NCBI GenBank assembly: GCA_945873505.1
Contig: CAMCDQ010000018.1
Coordinates: 1 to 39,908, forward strand
Direction: 5' to 3'
DNA: 39,908 nucleotides
Source: Chitinophaga pinensis
GTDB taxonomy: Bacteria; Bacteroidota; Bacteroidia; Flavobacteriales; Flavobacteriaceae
The notes beneath the pieces were generated by a model. It was not told where the DNA came from. It saw only the letters and a program-made list of their open reading frames with translations, and did not search any database. The translations under genes and the position numbers were made by a program. Positions 27,082 through 34,620 of the stretch are shown piece after piece (position 1 is the stretch's first letter; every line of letters starts with the position of its first letter).

Positions 27082-28086
27082 TTAATTAAAAATCCCAACT
27101 AACATTTCCTTTAATAAATCATGTTGTGGCATTGCATTGGCTCCAACTCCTTTACTTTTAACATCTATGTCTCTCAAAAGAGCTACAATTTGACTCACTT
27201 TTTTCATTGGATAATTTTTTAATGCAACATCATAATCTTTGAGAAAAAATGGATTTACTTTTAAAACTGCTGCAACATTTTTTGGGTTTTTATCTTTCAA
27301 TCCATGATATTGAAATATTTGAATGAAAAAACTAAAAATCAATCCCGTAGTCATAACCATTGGGTGATCTTTTGGATTATCTGAAAAATACTGTGCAATT
27401 TTATACGATTTCAATTGGTTGCGTTCGCCAATAGCCTTTCGCAATTCAAAAATATTAAAATCCTTGCTAAAGCCAATGTTTTCCTCGATATCCTTTGCAG
27501 AAATTATACTTCCGGAAGGCAAAATTATTTGAAGTTTTTCGAGTTCGTTGTTTATTTTTCCTAAATCGTTTCCTAAAAATTCCACCAACATCGCATTCGC
27601 TTTTGGTTCAATTGAATATTTTTTACTTTGTAAAACTCTTGAAATCCATTGCCCAACTTGATTATCATAAAGTTTTTTACTTTCAAAAACAACACCTGCT
27701 TTTTCAAAAAGCTTGGTTACTTTTTTACGTTTGTCTAGAGTTTTATATTTATAACAAATTACCAAAACTGTTGAAGGAATTGGACTTAAAGCATAACTTT
27801 CAAATTTATCAATTGTTTTCACCAAATCTTGCGCTTCTTTTACAATTATAACTTGACGTTCAGCCATCATTGGATATCTTTTTGCAGCCGAAATAATATC
27901 TTCAACTGAAACATCACGACCATAAAGAACAGTTTGATTGAAACTTTTCTCCTCTACGGAAAGAATATTTTCTTCAATATAATCTGATAATTTATCAATA
28001 TAATATGGCTCCTCGCCCATCAAAAAATAAATTGGCTTTATATTTCCAGCTTTAATATCGTTAACAATTTTTATAACTTCATCCAT
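27082..28086 (-). CDS. holA: DNA polymerase III subunit delta
   Basis: This 334-residue subunit opens the sliding clamp within the clamp loader of the replicative polymerase. The N-terminal HolA signature IYFLMGEEPYYIDKLSDYIEENIL (shown here as its core MGEEPYYIDKL, residues ~24-34) is followed by VVLVICYK-like strands. A degenerate AAA+ fold lacks Walker motifs, as expected for delta, and a helical C-terminal collar domain completes it. The length is normal. The gene is divergently oriented to an HsdR-N domain gene, across a 92-bp gap filled by inverted 7-nt repeats. Confidence 0.92.
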   Translation of the reverse strand: MDEVIKIVNDIKAGNIKPIYFLMGEEPYYIDKLSDYIEENILSVEEKSFNQTVLYGRDVSVEDIISAAKRYPMMAERQVIIVKEAQDLVKTIDKFESYALSPIPSTVLVICYKYKTLDKRKKVTKLFEKAGVVFESKKLYDNQVGQWISRVLQSKKYSIEPKANAMLVEFLGNDLGKINNELEKLQIILPSGSIISAKDIEENIGFSKDFNIFELRKAIGERNQLKSYKIAQYFSDNPKDHPMVMTTGLIFSFFIQIFQYHGLKDKNPKNVAAVLKVNPFFLKDYDVALKNYPMKKVSQIVALLRDIDVKSKGVGANAMPQHDLLKEMLVGIFN

Positions 28087-28098
28087 TGATTTATTTTT

Positions 28099-28161
28099 AA
28101 TGTTTAAAGTTTAAAATTTTTTAGCATCGTGTGAAACATTAAACCTTAAACTTTAAACTTA
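28099..28161. repeat. Inverted pair of 7-nt tandem arrays between holA and the nuclease gene
   Basis: The left arm (28099-28119) has three heptads beginning AATGTTT, AAAGTTT. The right arm (28134-28161) has four heptads of consensus AAACNTT. The arms are complementary: GTTTAAAGTTTAA at 28102-28114 pairs perfectly with 28146-28158 across a 31-nt spacer. They fill most of the 92-bp divergent gap. Confidence 0.75.
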
Positions 28162-28166
28162 TTTTA

Positions 28167-28174
28167 TACTTTTG
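28167..28174 (+). promoter_or_regulatory. Putative -7 element (TACTTTTG) only 4 bp before a start codon
   Basis: It is a perfect TAnnTTTG match. With a -7 box here, transcription would begin about at the ATG (28179), predicting a leaderless or nearly leaderless mRNA for the HsdR-N protein. No TTG -33 box is visible, because the repeat array occupies that position. Confidence 0.45.
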
Positions 28175-28178
28175 CTAT

Positions 28179-28637
28179 ATGAAGCAACTGCAGTTTCCAT
28201 CGTATTCATTCCGATTCAAAAATAGTAAAAATAAAGAAGCTATTTTCGATGAAATCAGGAAAAAATTTATAATTATTACTCCCGAAGAATGGGTTCGCCA
28301 ACATGTAGTTCAGTTTTTACTTCAAGATAAAAAATATCCAAAATCACATATAAATGTTGAAAAACTATTGAAAATCAATGATTTAAATAAAAGATATGAC
28401 GTTGTAGTTTACAATCCTGACGGTAGTATTTTTATTTTAGTGGAGTGTAAAGCTCCCGAAATTAAAATATCGCAACACACATTCGACCAAATCGCAAGAT
28501 ATAATATGACATTGAATGCAAAATATTTGATGGTAACTAACGGACTTAATCACTACTTTTGCAAAATGGATTATGAAAAGGAAAAATATGATTTTCTTCC
28601 TGAATTGCCAGATTATCAATCTTTAAATTCTATTTAA
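28179..28637 (+). CDS. Orphan HsdR N-terminal-type nuclease domain protein
   Basis: This 152-residue protein consists almost only of a type I restriction HsdR N-terminal domain (PD-(D/E)XK fold). The nuclease motif set looks intact: Asp74 in RYDVVVYNPDG, Glu89-Cys-Lys91 in ILVECKAPEIK, and a QxxxY motif (Gln104 to Tyr108 in DQIARYN) of the kind needed for cleavage in HsdR and RecB-type nucleases. The motor and specificity domains of HsdR are missing, and no hsdM or hsdS is nearby. Such small proteins recur in Bacteroidota, so this is unlikely to be a truncation. It is divergent from holA and followed after 3 bp by a glycosyltransferase gene. The role is unknown; DNA repair or restriction-like cleavage is possible. 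Confidence 0.85.
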   Translation: MKQLQFPSYSFRFKNSKNKEAIFDEIRKKFIIITPEEWVRQHVVQFLLQDKKYPKSHINVEKLLKINDLNKRYDVVVYNPDGSIFILVECKAPEIKISQHTFDQIARYNMTLNAKYLMVTNGLNHYFCKMDYEKEKYDFLPELPDYQSLNSI

Positions 28638-28640
28638 TAA

Positions 28641-29633
28641 GTGAAAATTGCCGTTGTCATACTCAATTGGAATGGAATAAAATTGTTAGAACAGTTTCTA
28701 CCTGCCGTTGTTCAATATTCACTAGATGCTACTGTATTTGTAGCGGATAATGCTTCTACAGATGATTCTATTTCATTTGTAAAAGAAAATTTTCCAACCG
28801 TTCAAATTATAAAAAACGAATCGAATTATGGATTTGCACAAGGTTATAATGAAGCTTTGAAAAATGTTGATGCTGATATTTTTGCCCTTGTAAATTCAGA
28901 TATTGAAGTTACCGAAAATTGGTTGCAACCCATTATTGAAACCTTCAAAAACGAACCAAAAACAGCTATTGTACAACCAAAAATATTGGATTACAAACGT
29001 AAAGATTACTTTGAATATGCTGGAGCAGGTGGGGGTTTCATAGATAAGTTTGGTTATCCTTTTTGCCGAGGACGAATTTTTGAAACTTTAGAAAAAGACA
29101 ACGGACAATACAACGATACTTGCGAAATTTTTTGGACTTCGGGTGCTTGCTTTTTTATTCGAAGTTGCGTTTATAAAGAATTGAATGGCTTTGATGTTGA
29201 TTTCTTCGCCCATCAAGAAGAAATTGATTTGTGTTGGCGTGCTTTCAACAATAATCACATTGTTAAATACAATGGAAATTCGACTGTTTATCACGTTGGC
29301 GGAGCTACATTAAAAGCAGGAAATCCTAAAAAGACGTTTTTAAACTTTAGAAATTCCTTATTGATGCTAACAAAAAACCTACCCAAAGCAACTTTATTTC
29401 AAGTTCTTTTCAGTAGAATGATTTTAGACGGTATTGCTGGAATCCGATTTTTATTTCAAGGTAAAATTTTACATACTATTGCAGTTTTAAAAGCTCATTT
29501 TTACTTTTATCACCTTCTTTATAGAAATTATGAAAAAAGAGGAAAAAAACAAGAAAAAAAATACTACAAAGTAAAAAGCATCGTTTATAGTTATTATATT
29601 AAACGTGGCATCGTTTTTGAAAAGCTATTTTAA
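28641..29633 (+). CDS. Family 2 glycosyltransferase (rhamnosyltransferase-like)
   Basis: This 330-residue GT-A enzyme probably works at the cytoplasmic face of the inner membrane. It shows VVILNWNG at the N-terminus, VADNASTDDS, the metal/nucleotide-binding LVNSDIEV around residue 90, a WTSGACFFIR segment and the acceptor-side HQEEIDLCWRA. C-terminal residues ~245-300 are partly hydrophobic and the tail is very basic. The start is GTG 28641, 3 bp after the preceding stop, so it is co-transcribed with the nuclease-domain gene. The sugar and acceptor cannot be inferred; there is no surrounding polysaccharide cluster. Confidence 0.9.
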   Translation: MKIAVVILNWNGIKLLEQFLPAVVQYSLDATVFVADNASTDDSISFVKENFPTVQIIKNESNYGFAQGYNEALKNVDADIFALVNSDIEVTENWLQPIIETFKNEPKTAIVQPKILDYKRKDYFEYAGAGGGFIDKFGYPFCRGRIFETLEKDNGQYNDTCEIFWTSGACFFIRSCVYKELNGFDVDFFAHQEEIDLCWRAFNNNHIVKYNGNSTVYHVGGATLKAGNPKKTFLNFRNSLLMLTKNLPKATLFQVLFSRMILDGIAGIRFLFQGKILHTIAVLKAHFYFYHLLYRNYEKRGKKQEKKYYKVKSIVYSYYIKRGIVFEKLF

Positions 29634-29672
29634 CAATAATTAAACTATTAATTTTTATTACATTTATTTCCT

Positions 29673-29680
29673 TAATTTTG
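29673..29680 (+). promoter_or_regulatory. Putative -7 element (TAATTTTG) for the OmpA-type lipoprotein
   Basis: It is a perfect TAnnTTTG match 14 bp upstream of ATG 29695, suggesting a short leader. The -33 box is unclear. Confidence 0.45.
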
Positions 29681-29694
29681 CAAAAACAACCCTT

Positions 29695-30525
29695 ATGAAA
29701 AAAATCATTTTAGCAATTTCATTAGTCGCTTTATTAGCAACTTCATGTGGAACAAAGAAAAAAATTGCTGCACTAGAATCTAAAAATAAAGAGATTCAAG
29801 ATTTATTGAACTCTTGTACAGTAAAATTAAATATGTGCTTGACTGAAAAAGAAGCAAATGCAAGTCAGATTGAATTTCTAAAGAAAAATAATTCCGAATT
29901 GCTCAGTACAATGGGGAATATGACAAATTTATCAACAAAGGGAGCTCAAAACATTGAAAAAGCTTTGGAAACTATTAAGGAAAAAGACTTGAAAATTACT
30001 AGAATGCAAGATGCTTTGACCAAAAAAGACAGTATGACACTCGCTTTGGTTACGAGCATAAAAAGTTCTGTTGGAATTTCCGATCCAGATATTGAAGTAA
30101 ATGTTGAAAAAGGCGTAGTTTTCATTTCTATTGCCGATAAATTACTTTTCAAAAGTGGTAGTTATTTAGTTAGCGAGCGAGCAAAAGAAGTGCTTGCGAA
30201 AGTGGCAAAAATAATCAATGACAAACCCACATTTGAATGTATGGTTGAAGGGCATACAGATAATGTTCCATTCATTGGAAACAATATCTTGCTTGATAAT
30301 TGGGATTTAAGCTCCAAGCGTTCAACCGCAATTGTTCGTGTATTAACGAATGAATTGAAAGTAAATCCAAAACAATTAATCGCTGCAGGTCGTGGGGAAT
30401 TTATTCCTTTAGTTGAGAACAATTCAGTTACAAACCGAGCAATCAATAGAAGGACTCGTATTGTTATTCTTCCAAAAATTGACGAATTCTACGAAATGAT
30501 TGAAAAAGAAATGAAGAAAAAATAG
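29695..30525 (+). CDS. OmpA-family peptidoglycan-binding lipoprotein
   Basis: This 276-residue protein has a lipoprotein signal (MKKIILAISLVALLATSC, Cys18) followed by basic GTKKKIA, with no acidic surface-export signal, so it likely faces the periplasm. A coiled coil (~22-110) leads to an OmpA C-terminal domain (~140-265) with VFISIADKLLFKSGSY, VEGHTDNVPF and WDLSSKRSTAIVRVL; the Asp and Arg that bind diaminopimelate are in these segments. It probably tethers the outer membrane to peptidoglycan. It has its own -7 word and ends in a strong terminator. Confidence 0.9.
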   Translation: MKKIILAISLVALLATSCGTKKKIAALESKNKEIQDLLNSCTVKLNMCLTEKEANASQIEFLKKNNSELLSTMGNMTNLSTKGAQNIEKALETIKEKDLKITRMQDALTKKDSMTLALVTSIKSSVGISDPDIEVNVEKGVVFISIADKLLFKSGSYLVSERAKEVLAKVAKIINDKPTFECMVEGHTDNVPFIGNNILLDNWDLSSKRSTAIVRVLTNELKVNPKQLIAAGRGEFIPLVENNSVTNRAINRRTRIVILPKIDEFYEMIEKEMKKK

Positions 30526-30544
30526 TTTTCAGTTTACAGTTGAA
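30524..30544 (+). repeat. Three-unit 7-nt tandem array overlapping the OmpA-gene stop
   Basis: Three heptads begin AGTTTTC, AGTTTAC and AGTTGAA; the first includes the last two bases of the TAG stop. Related words (AGTGTTCA, and CAACTGAA as inverse) occur on both sides of the following terminator, at about 30548 and 30613-30642. Confidence 0.5.
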
Positions 30545-30569
30545 AAGAGTGTTCAATAGGATCAGAAAT

Positions 30570-30604
30570 AAAAAAACGTCTTGATAAAATCAAGACGTTT
30601 TTTA
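30570..30604. terminator. Bidirectional terminator between the OmpA-type gene and tsaC
   Basis: A 15-bp stem, AAAAACGTCTTGAT with ATCAAGACGTTTTT, surrounds the loop AAA (30586-30588), with A and T runs on the two flanks. It serves both convergent genes. Confidence 0.92.
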
Positions 30605-30649
30605 TATTTATACAACTGAATACTAATTGGTTGAACACTGAGAACTTTC

Positions 30650-31270
30650 TTAAAGCACCTCTAAACTTCCTTTCCCCTCTCTGACGACAACAGGTTCAAA
30701 TCCAGATAAATCAATGATTGTAGAACCCATATTATCGCCATAACCACCGTCAATTACCATATCAACGAGGTTTTGCCATTTCTCAAAAATTAGTTCTGGA
30801 TCGGTAGAATATTCTAAAACGGCATCTTCATCATGGATTGATGTCGAAACTATTGGATTTCCCAATTGTCGCACAATTTCTAAAGCAATCGCATTATTGG
30901 GAACCCGAATTCCAACGGTAGTTTTCTTTTTAAATTCCTTTGGAAGGTTATTATTTCCAGGTAAAATAAAAGTATAAGGTCCTGGCAACGCTCTTTTTAA
31001 GATTTTAAAAGTAGCGGTGTCAATTTGCTTCACATAATCAGAAATATGACTCAAATCGGAACAGATAAAAGAAAAATTGGCTTTTTCCAACTTAACGCCT
31101 TTAATTTTAGCAATGCGATCTAAAGCTTTGGTATTCGTGATATCGCAACCCAAACCATAAACAGTATCTGTTGGATAAATCACCAAACCACCATTTTTCA
31201 ATACGTCAACCACTTTTTTGATGGCGGCTTCGTTTGGGTTATCTTCGTATATTTTTATGAATTGTGCCAT
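30650..31270 (-). CDS. tsaC: L-threonylcarbamoyladenylate synthase (TsaC/Sua5/YrdC)
   Basis: This 206-residue cytosolic enzyme makes threonylcarbamoyl-AMP from threonine, bicarbonate and ATP for t6A37 modification of ANN-decoding tRNAs. The YrdC domain is complete: GGLVIYPTDTVYGLGCD (Thr/ATP site), the KANFSFICSDLSH segment, LPGPYTFILPGNN and VGIRVPNN, with VSTSIHDED in the C-terminal third. It lacks the C-terminal Sua5 domain, so it is TsaC-length. It lies downstream of the uvrD-type gene on the same strand; a 50-bp gap with a 7-nt repeat array separates them. Confidence 0.93.
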   Translation of the reverse strand: MAQFIKIYEDNPNEAAIKKVVDVLKNGGLVIYPTDTVYGLGCDITNTKALDRIAKIKGVKLEKANFSFICSDLSHISDYVKQIDTATFKILKRALPGPYTFILPGNNNLPKEFKKKTTVGIRVPNNAIALEIVRQLGNPIVSTSIHDEDAVLEYSTDPELIFEKWQNLVDMVIDGGYGDNMGSTIIDLSGFEPVVVREGKGSLEVL

Positions 31271-31275
31271 GAATA

Positions 31276-31303
31276 ATTTAAGATTTTGGATTTGAGATTT
31301 AAG
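31276..31303 (-). repeat. Four-unit 7-nt tandem array between uvrD and tsaC
   Basis: Four consecutive heptads, consensus CTNAAAT on the minus strand (first and last identical, CTTAAAT), fill about half of the gap. The unit is the same as in the array at 14757-14784, on the opposite strand. Confidence 0.7.
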
Positions 31304-31320
31304 CCTTATGCTTTAAGCGT

Positions 31321-33654
31321 TTATCCTATTACATCCAATTTTGCAAAACGCAATAATAATTTCTTAATTCCGCCGACTTCAAATTTGATTTCTGCTTTTT
31401 TATCAGCGCCAACGCCTTCTATATTAATAACTTCGCCTTTTCCAAAACGCTCGTGCATTACGACATTTCCAATCGTTAATTTGTTGTCAAATAAATTAGC
31501 CGCACCCGAATTATTGGTTGACAAGGGTTTCAGTTTACGAATAGTACTATTCGAATTTATTCCCCCTTCGGGGGTTAGGGGGCCTGGTGGCGTTCCTCCT
31601 ATTGGCTTAGCCAAACGCAATTTTGATTTATCGACATCGCCAAAAATATCGCTATCAATCATTGGTTTGTACCTATAATTATTTTCTTCAGGCGTTAAAT
31701 ATTCCAAATATTGACCGTCAATTTCTTCAATAAAACGAGAAGGTTCACTGTCCGTCAATTTTCCCCAGCGGTAACGAGATTGTGCATACGTCAAATACGC
31801 TTGGTGTTCTGCACGTGTTAATGCCACGTAAAACAAGCGACGTTCTTCTTCCAATTCACTTCTGGTACTCATACTCATTGCACTTGGAAACAAATCTTCT
31901 TCCATTCCAACCACAAAAACCGTTGGAAATTCTAGTCCTTTAGCCAAGTGAATGGTCATCAATGCGACGCGGTCATCATCGCCCGTATCTTTATCTAAAT
32001 CGGTTGCCAAAGCAACGTCTTCCATAAATTCAGAAAGTGCACCACGAGCGCCATCAATTTCTTTTTGTCCTTCGGTAAAATCTTTCATACCGTTCAATAA
32101 CTCTTCGATATTTTCAATTTTGGCAACACCTTCGGGGGTTCCGTCTTTTTTCAATTCCTGAACCAATCCTGTTTTTTTAGAAACGTGTTCGGCAATATAA
32201 AAAGCATCTTGATTTTCATTTATAACCTGAAAACTTTGAATCATTGTCACAAAATCAGTCAGTTTTTGCTTCGTTCCTGAATTCAGTTTCAAGTCAATTT
32301 TATCAATATTTTGCATTACTTCAAATATCGATCTTTTGTAATGATTGGCTGCAATTGTTAATTTTTCAACCGTTGTATCTCCAATTCCACGTGCAGGATA
32401 ATTGATTACTCGAATCAATGCTTCCTCGTCTTTTGGATTGATAATCAAACGCAAATAACACAAAACATCCTTAATTTCTTTCCTTTGATAAAAAGACAAC
32501 CCTCCATAAATTCGATAGGGAATATCTCTTTTTCGAAGCGCATCTTCCATTGCACGAGATTGCGCATTGGTGCGATACAAAATAGCAAATTGACCATTCA
32601 TCATTTGGTTTTGCATTTTTTGTTCCCAAATCGTGCTGGCAACAAATCGACCTTCTTCACCATCAGTCAAACTGCGATGTACTTTTATTTTTGCCCCTAA
32701 GTCATTCGCAGTCCATACAATCTTGTCTAATTTGGTTTTGTTTTTATCAATAATAGAATTGGCGGCTTCTACAATATTTTTAGTAGAGCGATAATTTTGT
32801 TCCAATCGATAGGTTTTAACGCCTTCATAATCTTTTTGGAAATTCAGAATATTATTGATATTTGCACCTCGAAAAGCATAAATACTTTGCGCATCATCAC
32901 CTACAACACAAATATTTTGAAATTTATCGGATAACGCACGAACAATTAAATATTGAGAATGATTGGTATCTTGGTACTCATCAACCAAAATATATCGGAA
33001 TCTGTTTTGATATTTGGCTAAAACCTCAGGGAAACGAGTTAGTAATTCGTTGGTTTTCAATAGCAAATCATCAAAATCCATTGCGCCAGCTTTAAAACAA
33101 CGTTCTACATAATTTTGATAAATTTCTCCCAAACGAGGCTTTTTAGACATCGCATCGGCTTCTTGTAATTCAGGATTATTGAAATAGGCTTTAACAGTTA
33201 TTAAACTATTTTTATAAGAGGAGATCCTGCTTAAAACCTGTTTTGGTTTGTAAATATCTCTGTCCAATTGCATTTCCTTAATAACAGAGGAAATCAAACG
33301 TACCGAATCTTGCGTATCATATATGGTAAAATTAGATGGGTAAGCCAATTTATCAGCTTCCGAGCGAAGAATTCTTGCAAAAACCGAGTGAAAAGTTCCC
33401 ATCCAAAGGTTTTTAGCTTCGTTAGAACCCACAATATCAGAAATTCTTTTCTTCATTTCACGAGCTGCTTTGTTCGTAAAAGTTAATGCCAAAATACTAA
33501 AAGAATCAACTCCCAAACTCATCAAATAGGCTATTCTAATAGTTAGAACACGTGTTTTTCCTGATCCTGCTCCTGCAATAATTATCATTGGCCCGTCCTT
33601 TTGCAAAACTGGTTCTTGTTGCGCTTCGTTAAGTTGGCTAATGTATTTTTGCAT
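31321..33654 (-). CDS. uvrD: UvrD/PcrA-type superfamily 1 DNA helicase
   Basis: This 777-residue 3'-5' DNA helicase acts in nucleotide excision and mismatch repair and removal of blocked forks. Motifs are the Q-motif LNEAQQEPV, Walker A GAGSGKT (28-34), LTFTNKAAREM, DEYQDTNHSQ, GDDAQSIYAFRGA, LEQNYRS, the TIHLAKGLEF motif and YVALTRAEHQ. The C-terminal 95 residues hold a linker and the Tudor-like tail (VVMHERFGKGEVINIEG) known from PcrA. In the linker (residues ~689-698, PPGPLTPEGG) the coding DNA is an inverted copy of a 27-nt GC-rich repeat, so this part is probably a late insertion tolerated in frame. A TATTTTTG -7 word lies 22 bp upstream. Confidence 0.95.
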   Translation of the reverse strand: MQKYISQLNEAQQEPVLQKDGPMIIIAGAGSGKTRVLTIRIAYLMSLGVDSFSILALTFTNKAAREMKKRISDIVGSNEAKNLWMGTFHSVFARILRSEADKLAYPSNFTIYDTQDSVRLISSVIKEMQLDRDIYKPKQVLSRISSYKNSLITVKAYFNNPELQEADAMSKKPRLGEIYQNYVERCFKAGAMDFDDLLLKTNELLTRFPEVLAKYQNRFRYILVDEYQDTNHSQYLIVRALSDKFQNICVVGDDAQSIYAFRGANINNILNFQKDYEGVKTYRLEQNYRSTKNIVEAANSIIDKNKTKLDKIVWTANDLGAKIKVHRSLTDGEEGRFVASTIWEQKMQNQMMNGQFAILYRTNAQSRAMEDALRKRDIPYRIYGGLSFYQRKEIKDVLCYLRLIINPKDEEALIRVINYPARGIGDTTVEKLTIAANHYKRSIFEVMQNIDKIDLKLNSGTKQKLTDFVTMIQSFQVINENQDAFYIAEHVSKKTGLVQELKKDGTPEGVAKIENIEELLNGMKDFTEGQKEIDGARGALSEFMEDVALATDLDKDTGDDDRVALMTIHLAKGLEFPTVFVVGMEEDLFPSAMSMSTRSELEEERRLFYVALTRAEHQAYLTYAQSRYRWGKLTDSEPSRFIEEIDGQYLEYLTPEENNYRYKPMIDSDIFGDVDKSKLRLAKPIGGTPPGPLTPEGGINSNSTIRKLKPLSTNNSGAANLFDNKLTIGNVVMHERFGKGEVINIEGVGADKKAEIKFEVGGIKKLLLRFAKLDVIG
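31559..31585 (-). repeat. 27-nt GC-rich dispersed repeat, copy 2 (inside uvrD, translated)
   Basis: On the minus strand it reads CCCCCTAACCCCC then GAAGGGGGAAT, matching 25 of 27 positions of the intergenic copy at 15688-15714. The reading frame of uvrD passes through it as G-P-L-T-P-E-G-G-I between the helicase core and the Tudor-like tail. Its CCCCC-GAA-GGGGG can form a hairpin in the mRNA. Confidence 0.87.
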
Positions 33655-33676
33655 TTTTAATTTTCAATATTGAATA

Positions 33677-33684
33677 CAAAAATA
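33677..33684 (-). promoter_or_regulatory. Putative -7 element (TATTTTTG) for uvrD
   Basis: It is a perfect TAnnTTTG match on the minus strand, 22 bp upstream of the start at 33654. The region where a -33 box would lie is occupied by a 7-nt repeat array. Confidence 0.42.
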
Positions 33685-33712
33685 AGAATTTAGAATGAAG
33701 AATTTGGTATGA
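33685..33712. repeat. Four-unit 7-nt tandem array upstream of uvrD
   Basis: Heptads AGAATTT, AGAATGA, AGAATTT and a diverged GGTATGA follow each other without gaps. The array abuts the -7 word of uvrD. Confidence 0.55.
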
Positions 33713-33755
33713 AAACAAACTATAAATTAGAAGTTATACAATTTTGTTAGCAGTT

Positions 33756-34526
33756 TTATTTCCCAATAAAAACATCATAGGCAAATCGGATTAATGTGCC
33801 AATTACAACTACCAAAAAGAAAATTCTAATAAACTTATTTCCTTTATTAATTGCTAATTTAGCACCTACAAAACCACCAATTGCGTTGCAAAAAGCCATT
33901 GGAAGTGCTATCATCCAAATGATTTTACCTTTGATTATAAATAAACAAATCGAACCGAAATTCGTTGCTAAATTCACCATTTTTGCATTTGCGGAAGCTT
34001 GAAGAAAATCGAAACCGAGCAAAGTAACAAATGCCAAAACCAAGAAACTCCCCGTTCCAGGTCCAATAAAACCATCATAAAACCCGATGAAAAAGGAAAT
34101 CAAAACCGCATATAAAATCTGTTGGTTTGAAGAATGAGATTTATCGGAATGTTGTCCAAAATTTTTCTTTACATACGTATAAATAACCAATAATGATAAA
34201 ACAACAAGCAGCAACGGTTTCATAAAATCATTGCTTACATATGTCAATAAAGTAGAACCTAAAAATGCCGATGGAACTGCCAAAACCATCATGATGATTA
34301 GTAATTTCCAATTCATTTCTATCTTCTTTAAATATTGAAATGCTGCAAATAAAGTACCGCTAAATGATGGAATTTTAAGCGTTCCTATGATTGATGCAAC
34401 GGGAAGATTGGGTAATAAAATCAAACCCATTGGCGTTTGAATTAATCCTCCTCCACCAACAATTGCATCTACAAAACCAGCCAAAAAAGCAGCAATACAT
34501 AATAAAATTAAAATTGTAACATCCAT
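33756..34526 (-). CDS. Sulfite exporter TauE/SafE-family membrane permease
   Basis: This 256-residue inner-membrane protein has about eight hydrophobic segments. The family repeat is visible: FLAGFVDAIVGGGGLIQTP near the N-terminus and the matching FIGFYDGFIGPGTGSFL in the second half (~145-162). A third typical segment, NAIGGFVGAKLAINKG, lies near the C-terminus. TauE/SafE proteins move small organic or sulfur-containing anions. No sulfur metabolism genes are nearby, so the substrate is unknown. A perfect -7 word (34542-34549, minus) precedes it, and the 101-bp gap before uvrD contains that gene's promoter word and the 7-nt array. Confidence 0.88.
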   Translation of the reverse strand: MDVTILILLCIAAFLAGFVDAIVGGGGLIQTPMGLILLPNLPVASIIGTLKIPSFSGTLFAAFQYLKKIEMNWKLLIIMMVLAVPSAFLGSTLLTYVSNDFMKPLLLVVLSLLVIYTYVKKNFGQHSDKSHSSNQQILYAVLISFFIGFYDGFIGPGTGSFLVLAFVTLLGFDFLQASANAKMVNLATNFGSICLFIIKGKIIWMIALPMAFCNAIGGFVGAKLAINKGNKFIRIFFLVVVIGTLIRFAYDVFIGK

Positions 34527-34541
34527 GTTTTAAAATTTTAT

Positions 34542-34549
34542 CAAATGTA
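34542..34549 (-). promoter_or_regulatory. Putative -7 element (TACATTTG) for the TauE/SafE gene
   Basis: It is a perfect TAnnTTTG match on the minus strand, 15 bp upstream of the start at 34526. No TTG -33 box is found at the right distance. Confidence 0.42.
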
Positions 34550-34558
34550 AGCTATAAG

Positions 34559-34589
34559 TTTATTTGTTTATTCGTTAATTTGTTTTTTG
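34559..34589 (+). repeat. Short 8-nt tandem array in the TauE/SafE-unknown gene gap
   Basis: Units TTTATTTG, TTTATTCG and TTAATTTG are followed by a partial fourth. It is AT-rich and imperfect, so slippage or chance is possible. Confidence 0.4.
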
Positions 34590-34620
34590 ATTCTAATGCA
34601 AACACAATTTATATATAAAA

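Noticed and set aside
28099..28161. CRISPR-like array
   Set aside because: Units are 7 nt, contiguous and imperfect, with no spacers; not a CRISPR.
28179..28637. Remnant of a full type I restriction system
   Set aside because: No hsdM, hsdS or helicase part is nearby, the domain is complete with its own start and stop, and the neighbours are housekeeping genes.
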